64,000 nt of DNA from Bradysia coprophila. Taxonomy: Eukaryota > Arthropoda > Insecta > Diptera > Sciaridae. Positions within the stretch are counted from its first letter, which is position 1. Each line of letters starts with the position of its first letter. Under the pieces are notes generated by a model. It saw only the letters and a list, made by a program, of their open reading frames with translations, had not been told where the DNA came from and searched no databases. The stretch is from assembly GCF_014529535.1 (NCBI RefSeq), contig NW_023503423.1:6062473-6126472 (forward strand), written 5' to 3'. Shown here in pieces: positions 39,709 through 49,571 of this stretch. The translations under genes and the position numbers were made by a program.

Positions 39709-41090
39709 TAGGTCCCACCTTTTGGGCGGGTTATGTCCCTTGACTGACAATTTTTTGAGTTCTCATTTTTCTTATAAATTTGCAGCAAGATTTTCAATCA
39801 ACCACAAATCGTAAATAAAATGCGACTCGTGTGAATTACGGCCCTCGCTTCGCTCTGGCCGCAAACTTCCCACTCGTATGAGCTATCTGTTTGATTCTGT
39901 TTATTCTGTTTGATTGCCATTTTGTCAAATTTAATCAGAGTAGATGCGAAGTTTTACAAATATGGAACGATGAGAGGACTCTTTCAGTTTGGTAAAAAAT
40001 TAAAAAAAAACCGATAGATGTTCTTCTCTTACAGTTTTGTACAAAAAGGAAGTCCCTCGGTATTTTGCAAAACCGTCACTCGTGAATAAAATGTGGGTGG
40101 TAATAAACGACCGATAATTTTTTTTTTTCGTTTCTTCACTTTTGTCGATTCAGAAAACGACAAGAGTGAGGAATTGACAAAACGTCTTTAAGTTACATTT
40201 CGTAGAAGGATGAATTTCCCTAGGAACGAACAAAACGTCTTTAAGTTACATTTTGTAAAAGGATGAATTCGCTAGGAACGACCCGCCTTTGCTTTATATT
40301 TCCAAAATCGACAAAGGCTGAAGGAAAGACAATTTTTTTTTTACTTTTTACTGATTTACTGAAGAGGTGCCAGCGACATGTACCACATTTCTATCGGTAT
40401 TTTATAACTTTTTATCGGTAAAATTGAATTTTTCTATTGGTCTAATATAATATATCATAAAATTATTACGACTCGTATGGGAGTTGTAACATATTTTGTT
40501 TGATTGTTGGAATAATGAATTTAAAAAAAATATTCAGAAATTTGTTGAGAATGACTTATATCTTATATTGCCTACAAAGAATGATGGTTACATTTAACGT
40601 TTTTCATAAAATTTCCTACACTTTTCAATCATAGCTCATGAAATTTTTCTGCCGTGAGACCTTGAGTAAAAAAAACATCTTTCTTTGGGAGTAGACGCAT
40701 TAAATTTGTTAGTCAACTATCAAATTTGATAGTCAACTATCAAGTTGTTAGTCAACTATCAAATTTGATAGTCAACTATCAAGATGTTAGCAGTACACTA
40801 ACAAGAGATGTTTACCGGTTAGAGGCTGGGCATGTAGTGAGGAAATTTTTCTTCCTACTTGTTTCATGCACATTATCGAAAACATACTTATACGATTTAC
40901 ACACACTACGCAACAAAATCAAATTTCATCAAAGTAATCTTTTTCGATTGAGGCTATAATCAACAGTGTAAAATCCTGTTTTTCTGGGATAGCTTCCTGA
41001 TCCTTCGTCCCACATAGCCCATCTTCGAACTTAGCCTCGGTATTTTACTTCCACAAATTTAAAAAAAAGATTCATCGAAATTGGTTGAGA
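39709..41090. repeat. Dispersed repeat of about 1.3 kb, copy 1
   Basis: Similarity to 57727-58632 runs from ACTAGGTYCCACCTTTTGGG to AACTTAGMCTCGGKATTTTA with several gaps. It includes GCCCTCGCTTCG and AAACTTCCCACTCGTATGAG. Near 40710-40795 a tandem of TAGTCAACTATCAAATTTGA-type units, itself palindromic, is expanded compared with copy 2. No transposase or reverse transcriptase ORF is present. Confidence 0.75.
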
Positions 41091-43261
41091 ATTACTCAAG
41101 TTATCGTGCCCTCAACGATTTTTTGTTACCCACATTTAACGTTTTTCATACCATTTCATACATTTCAATCACAGTGAACTTTTTTGTTACCCACATATTT
41201 CGGTATTTTCTGGTGTAAGACCCTGACTTTCAGTCAAGGGAATAAGGATACCAAATACACAGGTGCTTGATGAAAAGGGAACCCTCGTATATATGTTTTG
41301 TAAAACAGAACTCGAAAAAATAAATGGTCTCTTGCAACGCATTTCTTTTTATTATTTATTTTTAGAAACGCACATGCATCGTCTTATGTATCTTAACATC
41401 AATACATATTATAGTATGTAAGCAGATACGTATATAATCATCGAAGCATTATTATTACAGATCCACAGAGAAGAGTAGAATATATAAAATTCTGTTGTTG
41501 TTCTGCATCACAGCATTATATTTTTTAAGTTTTTAAAATTAAGTAAACTTTTTTTTTCTGTACGAACTCACACGCATAACTAGACGTGTAATAACATAGA
41601 AAGAATGTTGTGTATTGACGGTTATATTGGTATTGAAAACCTCTCGTTGGAAATAATATAAAAAGGGACGAAAATGTATATGTCTCATTATTATGCAAGT
41701 TGTGCGTACACTGTTCGTCATTCGAAAATGTGATTATAAGGATTAGGGTTTTTCATATGATTCACGCATTTTATTTGTCAAGACTGGTTGGTACTCACCA
41801 CACAAAAATGGATTGAGATTTTCGGTGTATTCTAATCCAGATCATCCAGATGTAGCATGTCCAAAATCCTAAATTCTTACTAGTGTGGTATTAATATCCG
41901 ATAATTCCAATTTGCTGTAGATTCTTTTTTTGCATACACAACACTATTCAAATGCACAGAGTCGACATTCACGATATGAAATTACGCTGAAGTAACTTTT
42001 TTTTTCTGTAGCAAGCAACAAACGGCTTATAGACACAGCGTTCAGCGATATATTATATACACACAGAACATCGAAAATCGATACGGTTTTTATTTCATAA
42101 ACAAATCTATAACTGCACACAATGCATAGCTTATCAAGAATACAGCAACGAAATCCCGGGTTACGAATTGGAAAAGTTGCAGGCTCACAACATTTACACA
42201 CAACTTACACAATATTGTATTTAAATGCACGGAACGACACTTCTGGTTATAATTTTTCTTTTCTTTTTAAATTTACAAACTTCATGAATTTTTAGTTTTA
42301 ATCGTTTTAATAGACTTGCTTTTAGTCTGTTATTTTTGTAAATTCTTTTTTATGAACAAAAATACCGCGAAACTCGAATTATTTTCCATCGAAAGCCGGT
42401 TGAAATTCTTTGTAAAACATAATCGTTTGAAGTCACAATGCATACTGTCTGTTTGATTTTACTTTTTTCGTTCATTGGTGTGCTGTGTGTTGGCTCTGTC
42501 GTCTGTTTCTCTGTTGTTTTGTGCTACACACGTTCTATGGAAAAATCGGTTCGTATAGAAATACACTTATATCTTCTTGAAAGCGTATGGAATTTTATGT
42601 TCGTAGATCCACATTAGGTATGTGTATACGAAACATGTATCATTTTTAGCTCTCGTAACATGGTCCCAAGACCTCGCCTAAGACACTATTGGTAAGGGAT
42701 TTTGTTACACTGAAAATGTTTGCGATCTGTTTTGTTGTTGTTATGTGTATCTTTATGCAACTTTAACTTCTCTTTGATTGATTTTCTCTTATTTTACAGA
42801 AGAAATATCCGGGAATGGGGAAACGTTTGTCGTTAATTACTACCGGTTGAGTGAATTTCGTTAAAAAATTAATTTAAAATTATGGTTCCCATCCTTCCTG
42901 ATTTTGTTGCACATTTATGCTCTATTATAGAATGAGTACTCATGCTGAAATTTTCCTATTTTTAGTTGTGATTCGCAGATTGTGAATACAATTTTATTTT
43001 TGGAGAAAAGTAAGGTTCGGATGATTTTTAACGGTCTGATTAAATTTCCGAAATAATCTGAGAAGCATACACGCACGATATACTATAGACAGTGTATTTC
43101 ACATACACATACACATAAAATAGTGAATTATATTCAAAATGTCAAATCAATACAAATTGTCTACATTTAGGCGTATTCAACTTTATGTTTAAGTTTTTGT
43201 TATTGTGAATGGTTCGCAAAATGTTCCATTCAAAGTGGACTTTAAAACATGCTACCATAAG

Positions 43262-43333
43262 AGCAGAGTGGCGCAGTGGAAGCGTGCTGGGCCCATAACC
43301 CAGAGGTCCGTGGATCGAAACCACGCTCTGCTA
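43262..43333 (+). tRNA. tRNA-iMet-CAT: Initiator tRNA-Met (CAT), copy 1
   Basis: A complete 72-nt cloverleaf. The acceptor stem is AGCAGAG/CTCTGCT with the A1:U72 pair, the D stem GCGC/GCGT, and the anticodon stem CTGGG/CCCAG with its three G:C pairs. The loop CCCATAA has C33 in place of U33, and the T loop ATCGAAA starts with A54. These are the marks of an animal initiator rather than an elongator. The discriminator is A73. A T run starting at 43336 ends the transcript. Confidence 0.97.
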
Positions 43334-43838
43334 ATTTTTTTTTTTATTTTTAAAAGATTCATTCTTTTATTGTCTGTGATTTTTGATGCTTTGTCATGTA
43401 TTGTTACCGGTCAATAATGGCTTCACAAATAACACTACAGTTTTGTTCTCGGTGAATAGCTTGTACAACAATCATTAGACGATATTTTGTTTTATCTATA
43501 TTTATACAGCTGCTACGCAACTGCTTCGATTGCTATTCATTCCATCAATGAATTTTGAATTTACTTTTTCGAAAATCTTTATCATACAATTTCATCGTAA
43601 ACATTCTGAATCGAACAAACAAAGTTGCGACAGTAGCAAAGATGATAAAAATAAAATTTCACATTTGTTATCGTGTATTGACTTGGTACACATACTATAT
43701 GGCGTTACATCAAATAATCAGAAGAAAGTGTAATTTCAAAGTAATCTTCCAAGTTAGGACTAACAAAACAACAGAATGAAATCAAAAGTGAAAAGGGGTT
43801 GCAACACAAACATTTTTTTGGGTGAAAAATTCCACAAG

Positions 43839-43910
43839 AGCAGAGTGGCGCAGTGGAAGCGTGCTGGGCCCATAACCCAGAGGTCCGTGGATCGAAACCA
43901 CGCTCTGCTA
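43839..43910 (+). tRNA. tRNA-iMet-CAT: Initiator tRNA-Met (CAT), copy 2
   Basis: Identical to copy 1 over all 72 positions. A T9 terminator run follows. The upstream sequence AACACAAACAT and a GACAGTAGCA-GA-GATAAAAATAAAAT block are shared with copy 3 but not copy 1, so copies 2 and 3 are the more recent duplicates. Confidence 0.97.
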
Positions 43911-43962
43911 ATTTTTTTTTTATTTTTGGTATTCTTTTGCAATCACAAGTTTTGTTGTGTGA

Positions 43963-44090
43963 AGCTTAATTTCCACTTATCAAAAAAGTACTCCGTGTAG
44001 AAGACAAAATTGAATTTATTCAATTTTTGCTTTTTTTATTGGACAGCTCACTCTCTCACGGAGTTCTTTTTGTTGAGTGGAAACCATACT
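43963..44090. mobile_element. Decayed copy of the AGTATAG-type MITE
   Basis: The ends TTTCCACTTATCAAAAAAGT-ACTCCGTGTAG and its inverse CACGGAGTTCTTTTTGTTGAG-TGGAAACCATACT are recognisably the termini of the intact element at 45756-45967. The interior is different and shorter. It abuts the stop codon of the coding remnant at 44097. Confidence 0.6.
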
Positions 44091-44096
44091 TAAGGT

Positions 44097-44611
44097 TTAA
44101 GAACTTCCCCTTAACGCTTCAATCACAATATCTTCCATGACAGAATTATTAGCAAAATCAATGAACACTTTTGGAATTGTTCCCTTTACGACTAATAAAA
44201 AAACCAATAACTTCCAATTTCTACCATTCACATCTGATTTGGATATGTCGAGGGATATCTGGTATACATGGTTTGCTTCGGGCTGACTTTCGTCGGATTC
44301 AAAACGAATTGTTAGATCAAGTATGATCCGTTCCTTGGATGGTTATCGTACAAAATTAAATCTTTTTGAACCATCCGTACTCATACAGGGATTCCACGAG
44401 AATTCTTCAATTACTGTCGATTTCTTTTCACGTAATTGGTCAGAGTAGCGCTGTCCTTACATTTCTTCCATTTCACAAATAAACACATCAAACCACGTAA
44501 AAATTTATTTGAGTTTTGTTTATCAAATAACCGGTGGATGTTTTCGTTGTAATCACTGTCAACCCGAACTTTCACCGGCCGAACGAACATGATTTCATCC
44601 ATAGATTCGTT
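44097..44611 (-). pseudogene. Unrecognised coding remnant with a frameshift and an in-frame stop
   Basis: Reading right to left, a frame begins after AAATGAG (possible acceptor, 44612) and codes about 50 residues beginning NESMDEIMFVRPVKV. Near 44445-44455 the coding-like sequence moves to another frame (RYSDQLREKKSTVIEEFSW...). That frame runs to a stop at 44097, interrupted by a single TAA close to 44344. The codons look coding and the composition is mixed, unlike the flanking AT-rich DNA. I do not recognise the family. It could be a pseudogene, or exons separated by very short introns, which would remove the lesions. A link to exons at 45247-45374 and 45980-46040 is phase-compatible. Confidence 0.4.
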
Positions 44612-45129
44612 CTCATTTAAATATTGATGAAGTTACATGTCTCTATGGATGCAATTTGACAGTTATTCGATAATTCGAATGACCTTCGAACAAACCTATA
44701 TTTATACAGCTGCCACATAAGTAGAGTTTTGATTTTGTTTTTAACATTCGCATACATTATACCCCCTGAAAACCCGTACTTCCACCTTTATTACGTAGGA
44801 TTTATAGATAATGGAACTTTTATATTTCATAAGTATATTTGACGAGTATGTCATCACTGGTTCTGGTAAGTTTTAGGTTTAGCATTTAGGGGTTGCTCGG
44901 ATTCCAATGTGCAACATGAGAAAAACTAAAAATTCAAAACCAATGTCGGTGCTTCCAGTTACATATACCTAACAAGATGATCTTACTCTATTACTTCGAT
45001 TGTTATGTCATACATTTCATCGTAAACGTTCTAAATCGAAACAAGAAGTTACGACAGTAGCACAGACGATAAAAATAAAATACAGGCGTGGTAACACAAA
45101 CATATTTTTGGGTTGAAGGACGCCATGAG

Positions 45130-45201
45130 AGCAGAGTGGCGCAGTGGAAGCGTGCTGGGCCCATAACCCAGAGGTCCGTGGATCGAAACCACGCTCTGCT
45201 A
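45130..45201 (+). tRNA. tRNA-iMet-CAT: Initiator tRNA-Met (CAT), copy 3
   Basis: Identical in sequence to copies 1 and 2. A T-rich terminator (TTTTTTTTTATT) begins at about 45205. If the minus-strand exon model at 44411-46040 is right, this gene lies within one of its introns in the opposite orientation. Confidence 0.97.
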
Positions 45202-45246
45202 AATTTTTTTTTATTATAGAAAAAGTAATAAACCGAAAAAACTCAC

Positions 45247-46040
45247 CTTATCAATTTGGGGTGTAAGTATATGTTTCGTCTCTAAATCGAAAATTTTAAT
45301 GATATTCTCCTTGAATTTCTTTCCAAAGTGCAATGTAAGTTCTTCATGGAAAATGTAAATATTGGTTTCACCCACTATAAGAAATATATAAAATATATAT
45401 AGATGAAACAACGAGAGACAATTGAGAGTGACGAAAATGTTATGTCTAGTCAAATAAATTTAAGGTTATGGTCTTGAAACGTGGTTCTGCTTTCTATTCA
45501 AATTTCCATGATCGATTAAGTTTATTAAAACACTTACCAAACTTGTCAGATTTTCTCAGGAAAAAACAAGATTATCACCATCGTTGGTTTTGATCACCAC
45601 ACATGCACCAGAACAATATTTTAACGGTTAAAAAAGCCTCTTATTTTTAGCCCCATCATACCAACATAAAAAACTAAATTCTGACTACTGCGTCGATTAG
45701 ACCCTTATTTTAAATCTGTTCTGGTACATACCAAGGTTCTAAAAGAACAGGTTAAAGTATAGTTTCCACTTAAAAAGAGCACTCCGTTTAGCCTCCGTTT
45801 ACATGACAGTTGTAAAATAGAACAAAAGAACTGTCACGCAAACGGAGTGGAAATTGATTTTATTTCAATTTTTTACTCCGTTTACGTGACATTTCCTTTG
45901 TTCTATTTTACAACTGTCATGTAAACGGAGGCTAAACGGAGTGCTCTTTTTAAGTGGAAACTATACTTAAGACACTTACGAGGACGGGCGAAATACAAAT
46001 CTTGACAATTTAGGCATGTTTTGTTCTCACTCATTAAAGA
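45247..46040 (-). CDS. Unrecognised spliced exons, possible small Cys-x2-Cys protein
   Basis: Two candidate exons have good splice sites. Exon 45980-46040 follows TTTTCTTTTCGTACAG, contains ATG then a CLNC pair, and ends at GTAAGT. Exon 45247-45374 follows TTTCTTATAG, codes GETNIYIFHEELTLHFGKK and similar, and ends at GTGAGT. They join in phase (1 to 1) and the second ends in phase 0, compatible with the frame starting at 44611. The spacing is loosely like the first half of an insect ZAD zinc-finger domain, but no second Cys pair is seen, so that is only a guess. The intron between them contains a whole MITE. Confidence 0.35.
45595..45725. repeat. Dispersed repeat fragment (partner at 25520-25680)
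   Basis: Shares the CACCAGAAC, AAAAAGCCTCTTA and CTGACTACTGCGTCGA blocks in the same order as 25520-25680. Confidence 0.55.
45753..45970. mobile_element. Foldback MITE with TAA target duplication (PIF/Harbinger-like)
   Basis: The element is 45756-45967 (212 bp). Terminal arms of about 71 bp are exact inverted repeats, starting AGTATAGTTTCCACTTAAAA and ending TTTTAAGTGGAAACTATACT. A second, inner inverted pair (CAAACGGAGTGGAAATTGA side against TTTTTACTCCGTTTACGTG) makes a nested hairpin. It is flanked by TAA at 45753-45755 and 45968-45970, the 3-bp duplication typical of PIF/Harbinger-type MITEs. It ends 9 bp before a candidate GTAAGT donor. Confidence 0.85.
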
Positions 46041-46297
46041 CTGTACGAAAAGAAAACTTGAAAAAAAAAAAATATTTTTATCAAGTTGACATTTCCCACA
46101 ATCTGTAACGAGTTTGTTTAACGAAACATGTCTAAATTGCCAAAATTTGTGGCTCACCGCCTTCGTGATCAACTCAGAAGTGTCTTAACCTGTTTCTAAA
46201 ATCTAAAACCGCTGCTGAGATCACTTTTTACCATGTTGAACGCGAATAAATCGGAATTTACATTTTTCACAAATTTTCTTTTTTTTTTGCAGTTGAG

Positions 46298-47022
46298 CTA
46301 GACTTTTGGGGCGGCGAAAATCAGTTTTAACGATTCATAGAACGCACAGTTGGCCGTGTGACACTGTTGTAGACATGCAGCTAGCTCAAAATCAGTATTA
46401 CCAACACAATACAAATAAAACAAAATGATTCGATACACCATTGAGTATCGCTTTAAGTTCGAGTCTGCCGTTAAGGTTTTCGAAACTATCCTAAGATAGG
46501 TTTGTGCAGTCTTCTTTTTATTCCAAATTTCATCAATTTTGAAAAATGTTGAAGCTGACAACACACGATCAATTTTACATTGCTGATATAGACAATTACG
46601 TTGAGTTTTCCATATTAAACCGATTCGAAGCATACGTTTGACAATGGAAAACAGAGCGATATAGCAACTCAAAGCTGCTAGTGTATATTTAACCATTATG
46701 AAGCGAATTTAGGAGATGTCTGATGCGAGTAGACTTAATGGCTAAACGATAGTTTGCTTCATATTTAAATGAAAAATTGAACTGGTGTTTGCGGTAATAT
46801 AATACAGTGTCTGCCAAAAATACAATTCATTCTTCTTCTACTTCTAATTATTTAGAAGAAATTCTTCGTTTTTCGCAGTCCAGTATAAGGACGCTCTGAA
46901 AATAATAGAAATAATAAAAAATACTCACGGCCCCTTTTCGGATTTTCGCTCCCACACTTCATACGACAAAATTCAATAAAAACGTTGCTGGGCTTTATTA
47001 GTTTGCTAAGCGTCCAAATCAT
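46298..47022 (-). CDS. Unrecognised two-exon protein, 156 aa model
   Basis: A 125-codon open frame (46298-46674) is long for this AT-rich DNA. It joins in phase to a first exon 46929-47022 (ATG at 47022, starts MIWTLSKLIKPSNVF) that ends at a strong GTGAGT donor. The acceptor ACACTAGCAG before 46674 is plausible but lacks a long pyrimidine tract. An alternative reading starts at ATG 46696 without splicing (132 aa). The product is basic and Cys-containing, with two hydrophobic stretches (residues about 32-50 and 110-122), and matches no family I know. The start lies 180 bp from the CCDC115 start on the other strand, so a shared divergent promoter is likely. Confidence 0.45.
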
Positions 47023-47202
47023 CCATGATGCAGCAATGTTAAATGTCAAAATCGTTGGTAGAATGGTGTTGTGGTAGTGTAGTGTAGAGTTTTCCTGTCA
47101 GCTGGTGGTGCTAAAACATCATAATTTCGATCAGGTGATTGAAAGTGTTTACTCATCTTTTTTAAATCGATTTTAAGGATTTGTTTTGGAATTACATTGA
47201 AA

Positions 47203-47667
47203 ATGGACACAATTGATCGAAACGAACTCGTCGATAAACTAACGATCGAAATGCTTGACTTGATCGAACAACAAGTCAAGTGTAAAATGAACATCAGCAA
47301 CCTTATCGCCCAGGGACAAATTCAGATTGCAAAGACCAGATACACACAGGGCACGAGAACCGTATCCACATCTCAACTACCCACCGAAAATAGTCAGGAA
47401 TTTAAAGCACTGCGAACGGTCGATAGAGTTAACAACGATGTGGGTGATGTGCAGCTAAATTTGAATGTTGAAACTGTAAACAAAGACGACGGATACGTTG
47501 ATCCGATCAAATGGTTCGGCATTCTGGTTCCGCAATCGTTGCAATTGGCCAGGGATGCGTTCCAAAAGTCTATTGAATATTCCTGTGAAAGTGCGAACAT
47601 CCAGTCCAGTTTGTGGCGGACAATGTCGAACATTTTGTTACTAAAAAAGCAAATTTCTTTGGATTAA
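47203..47667 (+). CDS. CCDC115: CCDC115 / Vma22-like V-ATPase assembly factor
   Basis: This 154-residue intronless protein belongs to the CCDC115 family, the metazoan counterpart of yeast Vma22, needed with TMEM199 to assemble the V0 sector of the vacuolar H+-ATPase at the ER/ERGIC. The family mark is DPIKWFGILVPQSLQLARDAF near residues 106-126, matching the human DPLNWFGILVPHSL block. The N-terminal 35 residues form a helical, coiled-coil-type segment (LTIEMLDLIEQQVKCKMNIS), followed by KTRYTQGTRTVS, equivalent to the KARYAMGAKSV segment. The ATG at 47203 is the first in frame; an upstream TTG is not needed. A poly(A) signal AATAAA lies at 47738. Its start faces that of the minus-strand gene at 47022. 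Confidence 0.92.
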   Translation: MDTIDRNELVDKLTIEMLDLIEQQVKCKMNISNLIAQGQIQIAKTRYTQGTRTVSTSQLPTENSQEFKALRTVDRVNNDVGDVQLNLNVETVNKDDGYVDPIKWFGILVPQSLQLARDAFQKSIEYSCESANIQSSLWRTMSNILLLKKQISLD

Positions 47668-48537
47668 AATTGTAAATATACGGAAAGGCTGTGTGTGTTT
47701 TTCATTGCATCAAGTTGTGCTGGTGCTACAGTCTACTAATAAAACAAAAATTGAATTCTGCGGAGATTTACGTTTGCCAGAAGGTCGAAATATGTTGAGT
47801 GTGTTAAGAGAGCTAGAAGGAATCGATGGGAATTAAAGTCATTACGAACTACTGACCTGACGAAAACATGGAAGATAAAAATTCACCTTACGCCTTTCGA
47901 AGTATTCCCTTTTCTTATATCCGATGAACTAACCATACTTACCCTTCTAACAAACCAGAATCTCGTTCATTATCCATCTTGTACACTTTGCGATTCTTCA
48001 ACAAAAAGTTCAAACTGATTCTTTGAGACTAGACATAAATAAAAGGCCGAAGAATCAGGTCAGACAACGACAGTTAATTTAATGCACAGCAAAATATTCC
48101 ACGAACCGAACTTTTTGTTATGGCATGAGAAGCCGTCTGTATGATACGTAGAGGCAACGTGAATGCACCAAATACTACAAATAATATACGAGAGACGGTA
48201 AAACCCAGCACTCGTCGGTGATATCGGGTGTTTGTAGTATTAATTTGACATCTTGGTTATTCAACACGACCTCAGTTGCGTAAAAACATTTTGAAGGAGA
48301 ACTTGGTCGAGCAGTTTGAGTCGTTGAATATTAAATCTTTGGAGATTAACTTGTCGAAAAGGACTCTGTGATTCACATACTCTCATATTTATCTCTTATA
48401 ATGTAGGTCGTCATCGAGTTACCTTTTAGAACTCTCTCTCTCTCTCTCTTTTTAACTAGCCTCAAACAAACAGTAAATTGACTGACCAACTCTAGCACTT
48501 CTAACGTTTTGCTGTTTCCTTTCTTTTAGTTTATGAA
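47668..48537 (+). other. CCDC115 3' UTR, IMPACT upstream region and intron
   Basis: After the CCDC115 poly(A) signal there is no coding signal. A CT microsatellite (48431-48450) precedes a strong pyrimidine-rich acceptor (TTTCCTTTCTTTTAG ending 48529). IMPACT therefore has at least one upstream exon, not located, which may be entirely 5' UTR. Confidence 0.6.
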
Positions 48538-49356
48538 ATGGAGGATTTGGAACAACAACGAGACGAGGTGCAAGCATTGTCCTCAATCTACGGCAAAGAT
48601 TTCGTCTTGGAAGAATTCACAAATGACTACCAGGTGTACTCGATGGAATTTCAGAACGATGCGAAAACGATCGAAGTAAAATTGACCGTCAAATTGCCCC
48701 CAACATATCCGTCGCAAATTCCTCCATCGTTCGAATTGAGTTCGCCATACTTAAACGGACCAACCAAAGCCGCACTGGGTGAACGGCTCAATGAAATATT
48801 CGTGGAGAATGTGGGCCAGCCCGTTTTGTATCAGTGCTTCGAAGAGGTGCGCGGTTTCGTCGCAACATTCAATCAAGACTGTGTGATTCATGAGAAGGAA
48901 GTCGTTACTTCGACGATTGGGTCAAACAAGGCGAAAGAATCCAAGAAGAAAGAGTTTTCCTTCGTTACCAGCGATCCGATAATCGATCGGAAAAGCATAT
49001 TTCAAGGGCATGCAACAGAGATTTCCAGTCGTAATGATGTGGTATTGGCTCTGCAACAATTGAAAGTGAATACGAAAATCCAACGAGCGACCCATAACAT
49101 TTACGCGTATCGAATCCGTGACGGCAACATCTTGCAGCAGGATTGTGATGACGACGGTGAAAATCAGGCCGGTTCACGTCTTCTGCACTTGTTACAAATG
49201 ACCGAAGCAGAAAACGTTTTGATTGTGGTGTCGAGATGGTACGGAGGAATTCAATTGGGAGCTGCTCGTTTCAAGCATATTAATAATGCGGCTAGGCAGG
49301 CTCTTGATAAAAGTAACAACGGGAACGTAGCCAGCGCAAAGAATAAGAAGAATTGA
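48538..49356 (+). CDS. IMPACT: IMPACT homologue (RWD + UPF0029/IMPACT domain)
   Basis: IMPACT (yeast Yih1) binds Gcn1 and restrains activation of the eIF2-alpha kinase Gcn2, a cytoplasmic role in the amino-acid stress response. The 272-residue product has an N-terminal RWD domain (about 5-115), marked by EVQALSSIYGKDF and the LPPTYPSQIPPSF turn with its YPxxxPP signature. A short basic linker follows, then the IMPACT/UPF0029 domain (about 145-260). Marks there are FQGHATEISSRNDV, ATHNIYAYRI, DDDGENQAG and VVSRWYGGIQLGAARF; the WYGGxxLGxxR stretch is the family signature. The start ATG lies 8 bp after a splice acceptor, and codons TAT GAA just upstream are open, so a few extra N-terminal residues are possible. 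A poly(A) signal AATAAA lies at 49450. The gene converges on the sugar porter. Confidence 0.95.
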   Translation: MEDLEQQRDEVQALSSIYGKDFVLEEFTNDYQVYSMEFQNDAKTIEVKLTVKLPPTYPSQIPPSFELSSPYLNGPTKAALGERLNEIFVENVGQPVLYQCFEEVRGFVATFNQDCVIHEKEVVTSTIGSNKAKESKKKEFSFVTSDPIIDRKSIFQGHATEISSRNDVVLALQQLKVNTKIQRATHNIYAYRIRDGNILQQDCDDDGENQAGSRLLHLLQMTEAENVLIVVSRWYGGIQLGAARFKHINNAARQALDKSNNGNVASAKNKKN

Positions 49357-49571
49357 CGGTGGGTTTTTGACAGAAGGGTTCACTTCTGGTACATTATAAA
49401 TGCGTTCGTATCGTAGCCTTTACGACTTCTGAGGCACCGTCCAATCAAAAATAAAAAAAATGTTTTTTTACCTGAATGCTGGTTGGATTTTTGTTCATAC
49501 TTCCGCCTTGACAAGTCGACCCTCAAACGGAAAAGCTTTCTGCAGATTGAATTCCGAATTTATTTTAAGTG

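Larger units (their letters stand above)
24773..43261. other. 18.5-kb gene-poor interval
   Basis: This interval separates the SPECC1L start codon from the first initiator tRNA. It must hold the SPECC1L promoter and 5' UTR, but no core promoter is obvious. It contains one tRNA-Cys (26960-27031) and many repeats, listed separately. ORFs here are at most about 112 codons, overlap repeats or low-complexity sequence, and show no domain. Stretches such as 32400-36000 and 41100-43200 contain nothing I can name. Confidence 0.6.

Noticed and set aside
43142-44000. ORFs sharing the peptide SRVAQWKRAGPITQRSVDRNHAL
   Set aside because: They are frames read through the initiator tRNA genes.
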